Below the pieces are notes generated by a model. That model did no database searches. It was not told the DNA's origin and saw nothing but the letters and a program-made list of their open reading frames with translations. From Gonium pectorale (taxonomy: Eukaryota > Chlorophyta > Chlorophyceae > Chlamydomonadales > Volvocaceae), in contig LSYV01000025.1 of the NCBI GenBank assembly GCA_001584585.1, forward strand, positions 1,746,791 through 1,765,883: 19,093 nt of DNA. The letters are read 5' to 3'. The translations under genes were made by a program, and so were the position numbers. Each line of letters begins with the position of its first letter. Within the stretch, counting starts at the first letter, position 1. Below, in pieces: positions 1 to 10,800 of this stretch.

Positions 1-180
1 CGGATGGGGGTGGGGGGGTGGTGCGGGCGTCCCAAGAGCGGGGGAAAGGAGTCGTGACGTTTCGACTCCGTTACCGCGGTGCCCCGAAACCCGTCACCCG
101 AAACCCGTTACTGCGGTGCTCAGAGACCCGCAATTCGCGACCCCCGTCCGCCGTGTCCCCGGAAACCACTGTGCGGCTCC
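1..180. other. sequence downstream of the TIR-like gene, no gene seen
   Basis: This is probably 3' UTR or flank of the minus-strand gene ending at 181. It holds a short direct repeat, CCCGAAACCCGT at 83-94 and 97-108, flanked by related copies of GTTAC(C/T)GCGGTGC at 70-82 and 107-119. There is no minus-strand TGTAA here, so the poly(A) site is probably outside the window. Confidence 0.4.
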
Positions 181-2728
181 TCAGCAGCCCGCCTGCACCG
201 TCACCTCAGCGACCCGCGACTCGTTCGCAGCTCTTGAGCCCACCCCGCCCCGCCGCCCCCCGCCCCGCCGCCCCGCCGCCCCGCCGCCCCGCCGCTCCGC
301 CGCTCCGCCGCCCCGCCGAAGCACCACCAGCACCTGCTCCAAGTGCTCAAAGGGGATGTCATACGACAGCAGCCGCAGCTTGCCAGCACCTCCCGCCTGT
401 GGAAGGGCCACCGCTGTCGGTAGTTGCGCGTCGCCGCCTTCGCCAACGTCGCCACCACTTCCCCGCCGCTGCTCTGCTCGCCCTCCACCTTTGTTGCCTG
501 CCGCCGCCGCCGCCGAGGACGCCGTCCAGGCCTCCCACAGGCACCAGATGCGGGTCAGGGGGGACCCGGTGTGGTCCAGCACCATGAGCACCTGGGGGTG
601 AGGGAGGAGATAATGAGTGCCCCTAAAGGACTCCTAGTGCCGTGCCCCAGATCGCATCATGCCCCGTCAGGTCCCAGCCGTCAGGTCCCAGCCGTCAGGT
701 CCCGGGCGGGCCCCGCGCCCACCTCCTCGCAGTCGGCGATGACCCCCGCCAGCGCGCCCATGTCGGCGGCCTGCTGACACGATTCCACGTGGTTCTGAAA
801 GTTGAAGGGGGGAAACGGGGACAATGGGTTTGTGTGCGGGAGGGGGGGCAGGGATGGGGCAGGCCAGACGGCAGGCACATCACAGCACGCATGGCACGGG
901 CCACAGGACGGTGACGAACGGCGGCGGCAAAGACTGCACGTGCTGGTTCTGGAGTTTGGTAGGGCGAGGGTGGGTCAGTCAAGGTGGGAGACGGGCGGGA
1001 GGTTGGAAGAGCGGGCGGTGGATCGGGGGTTGAGTAAGGGGGAGGCAGGGCCGCCGGCGGGTGTGTGGCGAGGTAGCCACTGGGCAAGGCTGAGGACAAG
1101 GCAGTCACAACGACCAGCATCGCCGCAACACTGCGGCCACGTGGCTTTACGTCAACCACTTACCCTGCAGATGGTATGAGAACATACTAAACATACTCAA
1201 TCCCAAATAAATGTGATACCGGGTACGCGGCCGGGCCCGCGACTCACGATGGCAAACACGTCCAGCCAGATGTACACCTGGTCGGGCGCCAGGGGGGGCA
1301 GCGGCCGCCCGGTGGCCGCGTCCCGGCGCCACTGCCGCTGCTGCGCCGGCTGGAAGTGGTGGCCAAGCATGGCCAGCGTCTCGACAAAGACGCCGCTCCA
1401 GCAGTGGCTGGCGAAGAAGAAGCGGCGGCCGTCCGCGACCGCGCCCGGTGTCTGGAGTGGTGAGGGCGATGGGGGTGATGAGGATGTAATTGTCGGTGAC
1501 GATGTCGCCCCAGCCGCTTGTGACAAGCCGTCTTCGATGGTGTCGACCGGTACGTCGGTAGCAGCGCTGGTAGCAGTGGCCGTGGCTGTGGTGGACCTGG
1601 CGCTGCTGCCACCATTGGCAACTCGGGGGTCCCACTCCGCGAAGCGGCAGCGGTCCTTGGCGGTGAGCGGCTTGACGACCTCCTGGACGACCTGGCCGGT
1701 GGTGAGGCGCCGCTCGCCCAGGCGGTGCGCCGCCGCAAAGCCGTTGAGCCAGGCCAGCGACAGCGCCAACTGTGCATATGGGCATGTATGGGCGTGTATG
1801 GGCATGTATGGGCATGGCATGGTGGGTTGGCGGGATGGGGAGGCGGGATGGCCAGCAACAGATGCAAATTGGACGCAGCCGTCAGCAGCGCAAATAAACG
1901 AACAATGTCTTGTGATGACAAAACCTGAGGTTTCCTCCCTTGCTTGCCCCGCCCGCCGATCCTGGTCCAACACACACGGCCGGTCTCTGCACCCAAGCGT
2001 GCTCGATCCGTTCCAGGCATCCGCACCGTGCGTTCACTCCCATCCCCAAATAGCCCCATCCATAGCCAACGAACCCTGCCGCCCACCGTCCCCACAGACG
2101 TACCCGCACCGGACCCTGCGCCGTAACGCACCCGGGAGATGTGGCCCTTTGGCCGCTGCTGTGCGGGGCCGCTCGCCAGCCATGCGCCCAGCTCCACTGC
2201 GCGCTCCAACCTGCTTGATTGTGGGTAGAGGCGATGAGGCAAATGAGCCGGCACGCCGCTGTACGGCAGGGGTTCTTCCTTGAAAGCGCTCGCAAGTCTC
2301 AAGCTGCATTGCACCCTCGGATGGATAGTCCAGCAGCGTGTACAGAGACCGAACGTGTCGTGAGTCGCTTGATTGATTCCATCCTCCCGCATCGCCCTTC
2401 CCCATCGCCCGCCCCCTAACCCGGCCCCCGAGTCGGCACCCTCGCCCGTCCAGCCCCGCCGTGCACAACTGCCTCCGCTGCCGTTTCTCCGCCGTCTCTC
2501 CCTGCCATACCTGTCCATTCTCCCCCATCCCAAGTCCCTTGCCCTCTGCATTCTCCCCCATCCCAAAGCAAGTCGCGTGACCCGCCCCCTCAACCGGCCC
2601 CACCTCCGCCCCCACCCCCCCGGCCAATCCCTCATCCGGCGCCCTTGGCCCGAAACCCCACTGTACCTGGTCCGCTCCTGGGCCTTTGCTGGAGCACCGT
2701 TGGCGGACGGAGCCACGCCGGACTGCAT
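181..2728 (-). CDS. TIR-like domain protein (algal SHxW / WLDVFA / WCLxE family), 5 exons, 3' end uncertain
   Basis: Proposed exons on the minus strand: 2728-2667, 2303-2132, 1769-1248, 794-723, 591-181; phases agree at every junction and give about 412 residues. The start is the ATG at 2728, with A at -3; the first donor is AG/GTACAG. Conserved blocks seen: TGQVVQEVVKPLT (about 100-115), FFASHCW (about 196-202), VYIWLDVFAI (243-252), NHVESCQQAADMGALAGVIADCEE split here as residues 253-276, and VLMVLD followed by RIWCLWEAW (277-298). From family knowledge, SHxW, WLDxFaxNxH and RxWCLxE are typical of a protein group in algae and other protists. Its order of motifs resembles a TIR fold, and WCLWE resembles the WCLxEL of plant TIR domains. 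That fold assignment is inference. Residues about 132-190 are a low-complexity Ser/Thr/Ala insert. The last exon runs through a GC-rich octanucleotide array (about 243-318) and stops at 181, so the true C-terminus may differ. No transmembrane segment or signal peptide is evident. Confidence 0.62.
243..318 (-). repeat. GC-rich octanucleotide array (GGGGCGGC-type) inside the last exon of the TIR-like gene
   Basis: On the coding (minus) strand, units of about 8 bases (GGGGCGGC / GGAGCGGC) repeat about nine times. Because 8 is not a multiple of 3, the array reads as an eight-residue pattern of Arg, Gly and Ala over three units. It sits just after the LEQVLVVL helix-like block and before the stop at 181. 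A unit gain or loss would change the downstream frame. Confidence 0.75.
666..703. repeat. 14-bp tandem repeat, about 2.7 copies, in intron 4 of the TIR-like gene
   Basis: The unit GTCAGGTCCCAGCC occurs in tandem at 666, 680 and (partial) 694. It lies wholly within the short intron between the exons ending at 723 and starting at 591. Confidence 0.85.
1774..1822. repeat. ATGGGC(A/G)TGT-type short tandem repeat next to a 3' splice site
   Basis: Units related to ATGGGCATGT and ATGGGCGTGT, each ten to twelve bases, repeat about four times just upstream (on the minus strand) of the proposed acceptor at 1772-1770 of the TIR-like gene. The array occupies the place where the pyrimidine tract and branch region should lie. 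Confidence 0.75.
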
Positions 2729-3926
2729 GCTTAGCAGTTCCGCAAGCCCTTAATGGGTGTGCTCTTGCGATTTCAATACAACCAGCAATCGAGACGCACT
2801 TTCCCCGCCGCGGCGCAACCCATGTCGAGCGTGCGGGATTTACTCGATCTCACTTCATGTGACTTACGCGTGTACATTGTTTAAGCCAGACGTCGAAAAG
2901 GTAGGGGTTTCGCAAGCTCGCTCATCGCACTACTGTGCTTCGAGTCATGTTCGCTTGCATATGGGTTCGATTTCGGTGCCGTTGAAGAGGTCAACATGCA
3001 GCCTGCAGGCCGAGAGGGTTGGGCAGACACGGTTAGCGGTTATCAGGGTTGGGCCAACCACCACTCAATTCTCTACTTGTTTTCTTCTCGTCGTTGAGGA
3101 CATACCCTGGAAACGTATGCGTCTGTCGGTAGCTACTTTGGAAGTTACATATCTTTCGGGCTCAGCCGTGGCATGGCCGCCCCAAATTGTCTCGAGGAGT
3201 CTGGCGGCACAGACCTAAGCAAGATTCGACCCATTAAGTTCCAACACGAAATTCCTTCAAGCCCCAGCAGGAAATTCACAAATGGCTTCAGGAGCCGTTC
3301 GGTGTGGGCGGGTGTGTCAGCAAAAGCCCAAATCATGTAAATGCGTCTGGAGGCACGGCACGCCGGCGACACCATACCTCACCGTACGGCCACACACAAC
3401 GGGCGCAGCTATTCCAAGCACCCGAGCTTCGCGTGCATGGTCACGTGTTTGCTGAGGGCAGGCCCCCCAGCTTTGACGGACGTGTAAACTGTAACCTGTA
3501 ACCTGTTAATGAGTAGACGAACCGCGGAACAATACGTGCAGTATGGCCTATGGTTCAGAACGGTTGGTATTATCGGGTCGTCTCCGACCTCCGCACGCAC
3601 AAATGCCTTTGTTTGGTCTTCAACAGCCCCCCTGGTTTTCATCGCGTCCCACGACTGAAACGTCAAGCCTTCACCGCACTTCAGCGGGTGGGCCAGAGGG
3701 TGTTGCACCTCTCATGTCGTTATCTTGTTCCGGTGGTTGAGGGTTTGCTGCCAGGCGGCTAAAACTGATCGTGAAGGGCCCGCCTGTGACGGGTCGCCCG
3801 CATGGGTCAATGGCCCTGTATGTACGGTGACGTACGGTGCGCACACATGCAGGTATGCAAGGTGCTGGAACGGATGGCTCCGGACTTCTTGCTTATGACC
3901 CATGAGGGACGTGGAGCCTCTTACTG

Positions 3927-3931
3927 TTACA
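3927..3931 (-). terminator. candidate TGTAA polyadenylation signal for the p25-alpha gene
   Basis: The minus strand reads TGTAA here (TTACA on the plus strand). It is the first such pentamer downstream of the stop at 4848, which would give a 3' UTR of about 0.9 kb. TGTAA is the established poly(A) signal of Chlamydomonas and relatives. A pentamer is weak evidence alone, so this is a candidate only. Confidence 0.4.
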
Positions 3932-4491
3932 AGACGACATCGAAGTGCCCATGTTCGCGGCACCATGGGTACACGCTTCGACTGCTAAGGACAGGCGCCA
4001 GGCTGGGCTCTAAATTAATGGAATCTGTAACAACAATCCCACAGCCGACGACAGCACCCCCGACACACACACGCTTCCACCGTTCTCTATACCCTCTGCA
4101 AGGCAGGGCTGTATATGCCACGGGGGCCCTGACCAACAGCACAGGAAGCGCAGGCATGGGAAACTTCCAACAGGCACGGCGGCATGGAGAGGCGGCCACC
4201 GGGATAGGCACACGCCGGCGCGCGCGACCGCCCACTGCCAGCACAGTTCCTTCCTTGATTCCGGACAGCACCTGCCTGCCATTACCGCAACGCCTGCCGA
4301 GGGAGACCTGCCAAAGTGCTGTGTACATCTGTGCCGCGCCGTGCAGGCAGCTCCGCGGCCCGTTATCATTGTGGCAGCGAAGGGCGTCACCTTGCGATTC
4401 AGGCAGGTTAGGGCCCGGCATGACGCCGCGGCCCCTTCTAGTACCGGCCATCCAAGTCAGTCCGCACAGGGCATGCACGCACGCACGACAC

Positions 4492-4523
4492 GCGTCGTCG
4501 TCGTCATCATCATCATCATCATG
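4492..4523. repeat. trinucleotide microsatellite (TCG)n(TCA)n
   Basis: A run of CGT/TCG units passes directly into a run of six TCA/CAT units. It lies in the intergenic region, probably in the transcribed 3' UTR of the p25-alpha gene if the poly(A) site near 3927 is right. Confidence 0.9.
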
Positions 4524-4847
4524 CGTAGCACACGATCTTCAGTCTCTCCAAATCCGAACCCAGGCCCCTTCGCACCGGCCATTGGGCACGGTGACGCTAA
4601 AAGCAAATCCAGCACAACAACAAAAACGAACATACACCCGAGGCGGTCGATGTCCCACTTTGTCCTTCGGTATCTACAGCAGCCAGACAGCGTCATTGGT
4701 CGCGTGTCCCTTGACCGTCAAGGTTAGCGTCGTTGGTCGCTGGTCGATTGACGGGTATCGACAGGAGTATGCGCTGTAAGTGCGGGGATCGCACGTGCAT
4801 ACATGGCAGGAGCCCATACAACCGCCCGCCCGCCTTCCCCCGCCGGC

Positions 4848-7800
4848 TCAGGCCCTGTGCGGCGTGGTGGTGGTGACGGCGGGCCCCTCGCTGTCCATGA
4901 TGGCCGCCTCGACCTCCCCGCGCGATAGGCCCCGCGTGTCCGCCACCAGCTGGAGCGCCTTCTCGAACTCGGCAAAGCTGATCCTGGTGGAGCCCTGCAG
5001 GTCGGGAGGGCGGTAAGTGGATGGCAAAGGGAGTCGGGTCGGAACGCGTGACACAGGGTCCATACATTCGCGCGGCGGTGATGTTGTTGGGGGGTGGGGT
5101 GGGGTGGGGGGAGGATATCGGGGCAATCAGGGGATGGGGAGATCATGGGGTAACGGCGGCGTGGAGCGGGAATGCGCCACGACCCCACGGCATCGATCCC
5201 CATCACCCCTCCCCCCTCGTCCCGTCCCACCTTGGGCTTGACGCGCATGAACAGCAGCTCCGCGTTGACCTGCAGGGCATGCGGGGCCAGGGTGCCAGGT
5301 CGCGAATCACGATGGGCGACGAGAGGGACAGGGCAGGGCGGCAGACAATATATGGTAGGTCCGTGGACGGGCGGTTCGTGGGCGGTGCTAAACACGGCAC
5401 GCCGTTGCGGCCGCTCCCATCCCTCCTCTCGTCGGCCTGCCGAACAGCAACGCACGTTCGGGCCGTCCGCCTGCCCGCCTCCGTCCACCCACCGCGGTGA
5501 AGCCCTTGTCCAGCAGCCCCGTCTCCCGGAGCATCTTGATGAACTGCGTGACGCCCATGTCGGGCGGGGCGGCGGAGGCGGCCGAGCCGCTGCCCGCACC
5601 GAACTGAGCCCACATCAACCACATCTGCGGAGCCGGGGCGGGCGGGAGGGGTGTGCGGGTTGAGGGGAGGGACGTGTGTCTGTAAGTGCGGGTGTGTAGG
5701 AGGGCAGACGGGCGGCGGCAAGGTCAGGAAATATGGTGTTCCGTAGCAGCATTGGGTATGAAACGGCCGCAAATGACCCTGGGAACGGGTGGGGCGGAAG
5801 GAGTGCTGAAGCGTCAGCCCTAACCGTCAGCCTGGCAGCGTCTGACCCCACCGACCCACGGGTCCGCCCCAGGCCGCACGACGCCCCTGGTCGCCAACAC
5901 ACCTCAAAGAGCGGCGAGCCGGCCTCTGACATTGCGTGGACGCCTGCGGGCGGGGCGGGTAGCCAGGTGGGGAGGGTGGACGGAGGGATGCTCTTCAGAT
6001 GGGGTTGCTGTCACCCAGCCAGCGGCCACAGTTCACCACAACACATAGCTGCCGTGTGACAAGAACTCGTCCCAAGCCCCATGTCGCACGCCGAATCATG
6101 TGGAGCTCGCCGCCTACCTGCGCCGCTTCTATACTTGCCCATTCCCCATGCTTACGAGCTCACCCACCCCAGCCCCGGCACCCAGATCCGCCCGACCCAC
6201 CCACTTCGGGACCCCAACCAACCAACCTACCCGATCCCACGGACCGCCGCTTCCACGCGCCCGACATGCGGCTGCCGTTGCCGGTGGAGAGGCGCATGCT
6301 GAGCGACAGGCCGGCGCCTGAGGGGCCGCCGTGGCCGCTGCCCGAGGGGCCGCCGTGGCCGCCGCCCGCCGAGTGGAAGTGGGGGTGGGAATGGGGCGGC
6401 GCAGCCTGCACGGGGCTGCCCCTCTCCACGGGCTTCTCCACAATCACGATGTTGGAGCGGGTGGGCCTGGGGTCGAGCGGGAGGGGTTGGAGAGGGAGGC
6501 AAGGGGAAAGGACGGGGGCATGTGGAGGAGTTCAGGAGGTTAAGGAGACACGGCAACTGCAGTTGTGGGGTAGTGGGTGGGTGCTCGGAAGCGCACAGAG
6601 CTATGCCGTATGGACCCTTTAATGCGCAGACCCGTAGGGGTTCACTTCCATGCCTCATCTACGACCCCAGGCCTGCCTCCGGGTCCAAGCCCGTGCCAAC
6701 CTGGCGGACGTCTTGCGCGCGGCCGTTGCGGGGTCGGAGCGGTCCAGCATCGTGCCCAGGTCGGTGCCCTTCTGCGCCACCTTGGGACCGCCCTTGGCGT
6801 ACACACCTGGGCATGTGGGTCGGCAAGGTGGATGGGGGCTAGGATGGAGAGAAATGGGGTGAGTGGTGGGGCCGGGTTGGATGGGAGGCGCGTGACGGGG
6901 AGGGACCGAGTGACCGGGAGTAACGCGGGGCGGGGCGTTGGGGAGACACAGCCCCGCCAGCCCCGTCTGCGTACCAGCCGCCATCCCGTCCGCGCCTTCC
7001 CCTTCCCCACCTGTGTAAGTGCTCTTGTCGTCGTGCAGCCGCACCGCGTCGGCCTTGGTGGCGTGCGCGATGGGGCCGCGGCACGACAGCACGCAGCGGA
7101 CCTGTAGGAGACGGGGCGGGGGGCGGGGCAGGGTGATGGGTCTGTTAGGTAGTTGAGCACTCTTACTTATGGTGAGGCGCATGCGGGCCATGGCCTCATG
7201 CAGACCGTGAGCGGGCAGTCAGCGACGGTGCGGTCGGCAGCGGGCACGTTCGGGCACGCCCGCTCCCCCCCTTCCGCCTCACCAGCTCCTCCAGCTCGCA
7301 GCCCTTTCGATCGGCGCACTCGGCCAGCGCCATGAGGAAGCCGTCGAAGGCCAGGCGGCGGCCGCCCTTGGGCTTGGCCTGTGTGCAGGAGGGAAACGGG
7401 CGGAGGTGAGTGACTGCAGAGGAGGTTGGAAGCAAGAGCTCATCAGGATGGGGATAGGCCAGCGGATTAGAAGGTGTTTCGATCCGGGCCGTGGCTAGAA
7501 GAACGTGCGTGGAGGTGCGAAGGCACGCGAATGCCTGCGAAGGGGCGCGTAGCTGCAGCTCATCGAAGCAACCCGTCCCTGCTTCGCGACTTCACTTCTA
7601 CGACCCCCCTGCCTAGCCCCCGGACCTCGCTCCCCACCTTTGCGAATGCCAGGTCCACGTCCGCCACGCTGAGGTCCTTGCCGATCAGGCTGCAGTCTTT
7701 CATCAGCTTCACCAGGTGCGCGTTGTCCATCTCGTCAACGGACTGACACGGGGAAAGGTCGGGGTTTCGGGATGGGCGAGGAGGGGGTTTCGAGGGATTT

Positions 7801-10800
7801 CGGGAGGATCCTGTCACTTGACTTGAGGGCACCAGTAGGCCTCGTCCAGGTGCGAGCGTCGACGTGTCGAGGGTCATAAGAGGTAACACACATGGCACCC
7901 CTCGACCCACTTGACTCGCAGCACTGCCGGCACGGTGGACCGCGAGGGAACACATACGCCCGCACCTGGCGCGTGCCGAAGGCGCAAAAGTCGTGGAAGA
8001 TCTGCTTTAGCTCCTCTGCAGGGCGGGGTGGGGCGCGGCGGATGCCCGATAAGATTAATGATTAGACTGAGTTATGGCGGGGCGGGGGGGGGGCTTCGTA
8101 GTCCCACAGATGCACGGCACATACCCCTGCCCTGACTCTCCCATCCCTGCCCCGCAAAAATACCCCCTTGCCACCTTGGCCCTGACCTACCGCACCATGC
8201 ACGCAGGGGTCTCCCGGCACGAGTGCCCTCCCGGCCCCGGCCCCGCAGCCCGGGCAGCCCACGCACCCTCCCCCTGCAGCCCCAGCGTCAGCCGCAGCTG
8301 CTTGCGGGCGTTGGTGCAGGTGAGCGTCTCATAGTACCTGGGGACAGAGGGGGGATTGCGACACGAAGCGGGATTTGGGGAATCGGCCGAGCAGCGTCAG
8401 GAGTCATAGCCTCGCCAACAGACGAAGGAGCGGGGGCGCGCGGGGCGGTTCAATCCCCTGAGAGCCGCCGTGGATGCAGATGTGCTGCACGCTGTACCTG
8501 TTCCTGTTGGCTTCTCAGTCTCGTGTCCCTGTAATCTCCAACCCCCAGTCCGCCTTTGCTCTCACCCGATAAGCGCCCCTTACCCTCCCCTTCCAGCCCC
8601 GACCCACCGCGCGAACTCCTGCGGGCTAACTCGGCCGTCCCCGTCCTGGTCTGCCAGGCTGAAGGCGCGGCTGGCGGCCGCCTCCAGCTCGGCGGGCTTG
8701 AGGCCCTCGAAGGCGCCCAGGTCGGTCAGCACGTCCAGCAGCGCAGAGCGGTCCAGGAAGCCGCGGCCCGCGCGGTCGTACCTGTGCGTACGGCATGTGA
8801 ATACGGGCCGGTCCCGTGCGCATGTGTCGGCTAGCGACGTGATTTGCTGCAGTGGCGACATGCATTCTCATCCACATGGAGGGGGATCAGAGGAGCGCCG
8901 AGACTGTGCCCCATACGCTGCTCAGCTAGGAGACGGGGGTCAAGCAAAGGAGCACGGTTGACATCATGAAACGGTGGCCAAGCAAGCGCACCCGGCCGCA
9001 CATACCAGGTGAATATGGGCATGTACCGGTCGGTGGCGGCGTCCTGGCCGCCCGCCGTGTGCTGCCGCATCACCATGCGGCTGTAGTAGGCGTCCGCGGG
9101 GACGTCGGCGGGCAGGGCGGCCAGCTCGCGCGCCACCGCCTCCTCGGGCACGCCCAGCTGGCTGGCCACCTCGCGCATGCCGGGCGACAGAGGGTCGGTC
9201 TGCGTGGCGTGGACGGGGGGAGTGGCAAAATGGCGCGAGGTCTTGGGAGGAGCTTCGAAGTGGCAGCACAGGGGGACGGGCCAAACGCTAGGTCGGTTCG
9301 AAGCCAGCCAGGAGGGCGGAATATGAGAAGGGGTGGTGGCGGGTGCGCTGCACAGGGCCCGCGTCCCGAGAGAGAGAGAGACTCCTTGCCGCACGCGCGC
9401 GTGTGCCAGAGAGAGGGAAACCCCGTTCCCATACCGTACACCGAGCCTACCCCGAGCATGCGCAGCCCCTGCGGCACGCTGCCTCCGCCCATGCGCTTGA
9501 GCGTGCGGCGCAGGTTACGGTTGGCGTCCAGGTAGGCGCCACGGGGCAGTGGGGCGGTCTTGCCAGGCACATCCACCTCGGCCTCCTGCGGCCCAAGATG
9601 GCGGGTTGGGGGCTGCCATAATACAAAATTGGATGCACAATAGCGTCAATCCGTCGCTGTCTGTGTCTCAGACAGGCTTTCCAATGGACGCCCCCTCCCG
9701 CCCGCGCCAGCCGAATCTCACAAACGCTTCACTCCTGGTGAACCATTCCTCCCACCACCCTTCATGCCTCCTACTCTTTGTGAATCGGACGCGCCCCGCC
9801 TCCCCCGCGCGCCATCCCCATCACGGTAACTCCACACGCTGACCCGCCCGTCCCCCGCCCCGCCTCGCCCCGCCCGGTTCACACCTCAAGCGCCTCCACA
9901 ATGATGTTGTGGTGGCGGTCAAAGGCGCTCTTGATGTGCTCGTTGCAGGCCATGTGCAGCAGCCAGCCATCACGACCAAACACCTCGACCATTTCGCACG
10001 CCTCCTGAAGCTGCGAAAGCAGGCCCTCCAGCGACTCGATGGGGACGGCCTCGCGCTTGCCTGCGAAGCACGAGGTGCAGGGAGCGGCAAGCACGACGGG
10101 GCCGGTTGAGGGGGCGAGTGGCAGGGGTGGCAGCGAGGGTTGCGAAGGAATGGGTTTCAGGGAGTCCTGTGACGTGCACCGATTGACGTGTGCCGAAGGA
10201 GTTGAAAGGTTAGACAGAAGAAATGACCGCCTGACCGGCCCGCCCAATCCCATTCCCCTCCACGCCCGCCTGACCCACCCCACCTGCGACGTCCAGCGCA
10301 CGCACGACGTCCTGCCCCAGCGCCGCCAGCATGCTCGCGTTCTCCGCGTTGACCACCACGGCAGAGGCCAGCTTGTGCAGCCGGTACGCGGCGCCTGGGT
10401 TAGGGAGGGGGAGGCGCCAGAGTGGGGCCGGGGCGACGGCAGGGGAAACGGAATGACGAATCGGCGGACAAATGAAAGGGCATGGCTACTGAGATCGGCA
10501 TTGGCAAGGCCGGGTAATGCTCACTGGTTGAACAGAGCGACTGCTTTCCGCTCCACAGTGCATACGCGCCGCGTGCCGCGGGCAACGATGGCCCGGCCAC
10601 ACGGAGGGGCCAGCCACCGGCCACAGCCACCCACCAAAGATGTGCCCCACATCGGGGAAGGCGTTGATGGCCGTCACTAGGCCGGCGCCGTACTTGCCCA
10701 GCGACGTGATGTACTGCTGGACCGGCGCGTCGGAGGGCTCGGGCGTAAAGGGCCGCAGCGCAGCCGCAAAGGACGCAGGCCCCTGCGATTTCATCCAGCG

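Larger units (their letters stand above)
2729..4847. other. intergenic region, about 2.1 kb, no credible gene
   Basis: This lies between the start of the TIR-like gene (2728) and the stop of the p25-alpha gene (4848). Base composition is less GC-rich than in the flanking genes, notably at 2757-3700. Open frames on both strands show no recognisable motifs, no clear exon structure and unremarkable composition. It should contain the promoter and 5' UTR of the downstream minus-strand gene and the 3' UTR of the upstream one. Short direct repeats of CTGTAAC occur near 3487-3505. I found no tRNA, mobile-element terminal repeats or transposase fragments. Confidence 0.55.

Noticed and set aside
1213..2283. 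Long plus-strand frame (356 codons) opposite the TIR-like gene
   Set aside because: It is antisense to exons 2 and 3, whose minus-strand frame carries conserved family motifs and phase-matched splice sites. High GC content keeps the opposite strand open.
2950..2985. GGTTCGATT-like string resembling a tRNA T-arm
   Set aside because: The flanking bases do not form the T stem, and no matching acceptor or anticodon arm is found nearby.
2757..3218. Plus-strand open frame of 153 codons
   Set aside because: It lies in the less GC-rich intergenic DNA, shows no family motif and has no exon-like boundaries. It starts 29 bases upstream of, and divergent from, the TIR-like gene start, where promoter or 5' UTR sequence is expected.
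3485..3510. Plus-strand TGTAACC repeats as a poly(A) signal
   Set aside because: There is no plus-strand gene upstream that would use them; the neighbouring genes are on the minus strand.
3802..4779. Long plus-strand open frame (325 codons) in the intergenic region
   Set aside because: No recognisable motif, composition unlike the other coding exons (scattered Cys/Arg/Ser, a Ser run made by the TCG/TCA microsatellite), and no splice-consistent extension. It overlaps the expected 3' UTR of the minus-strand gene.
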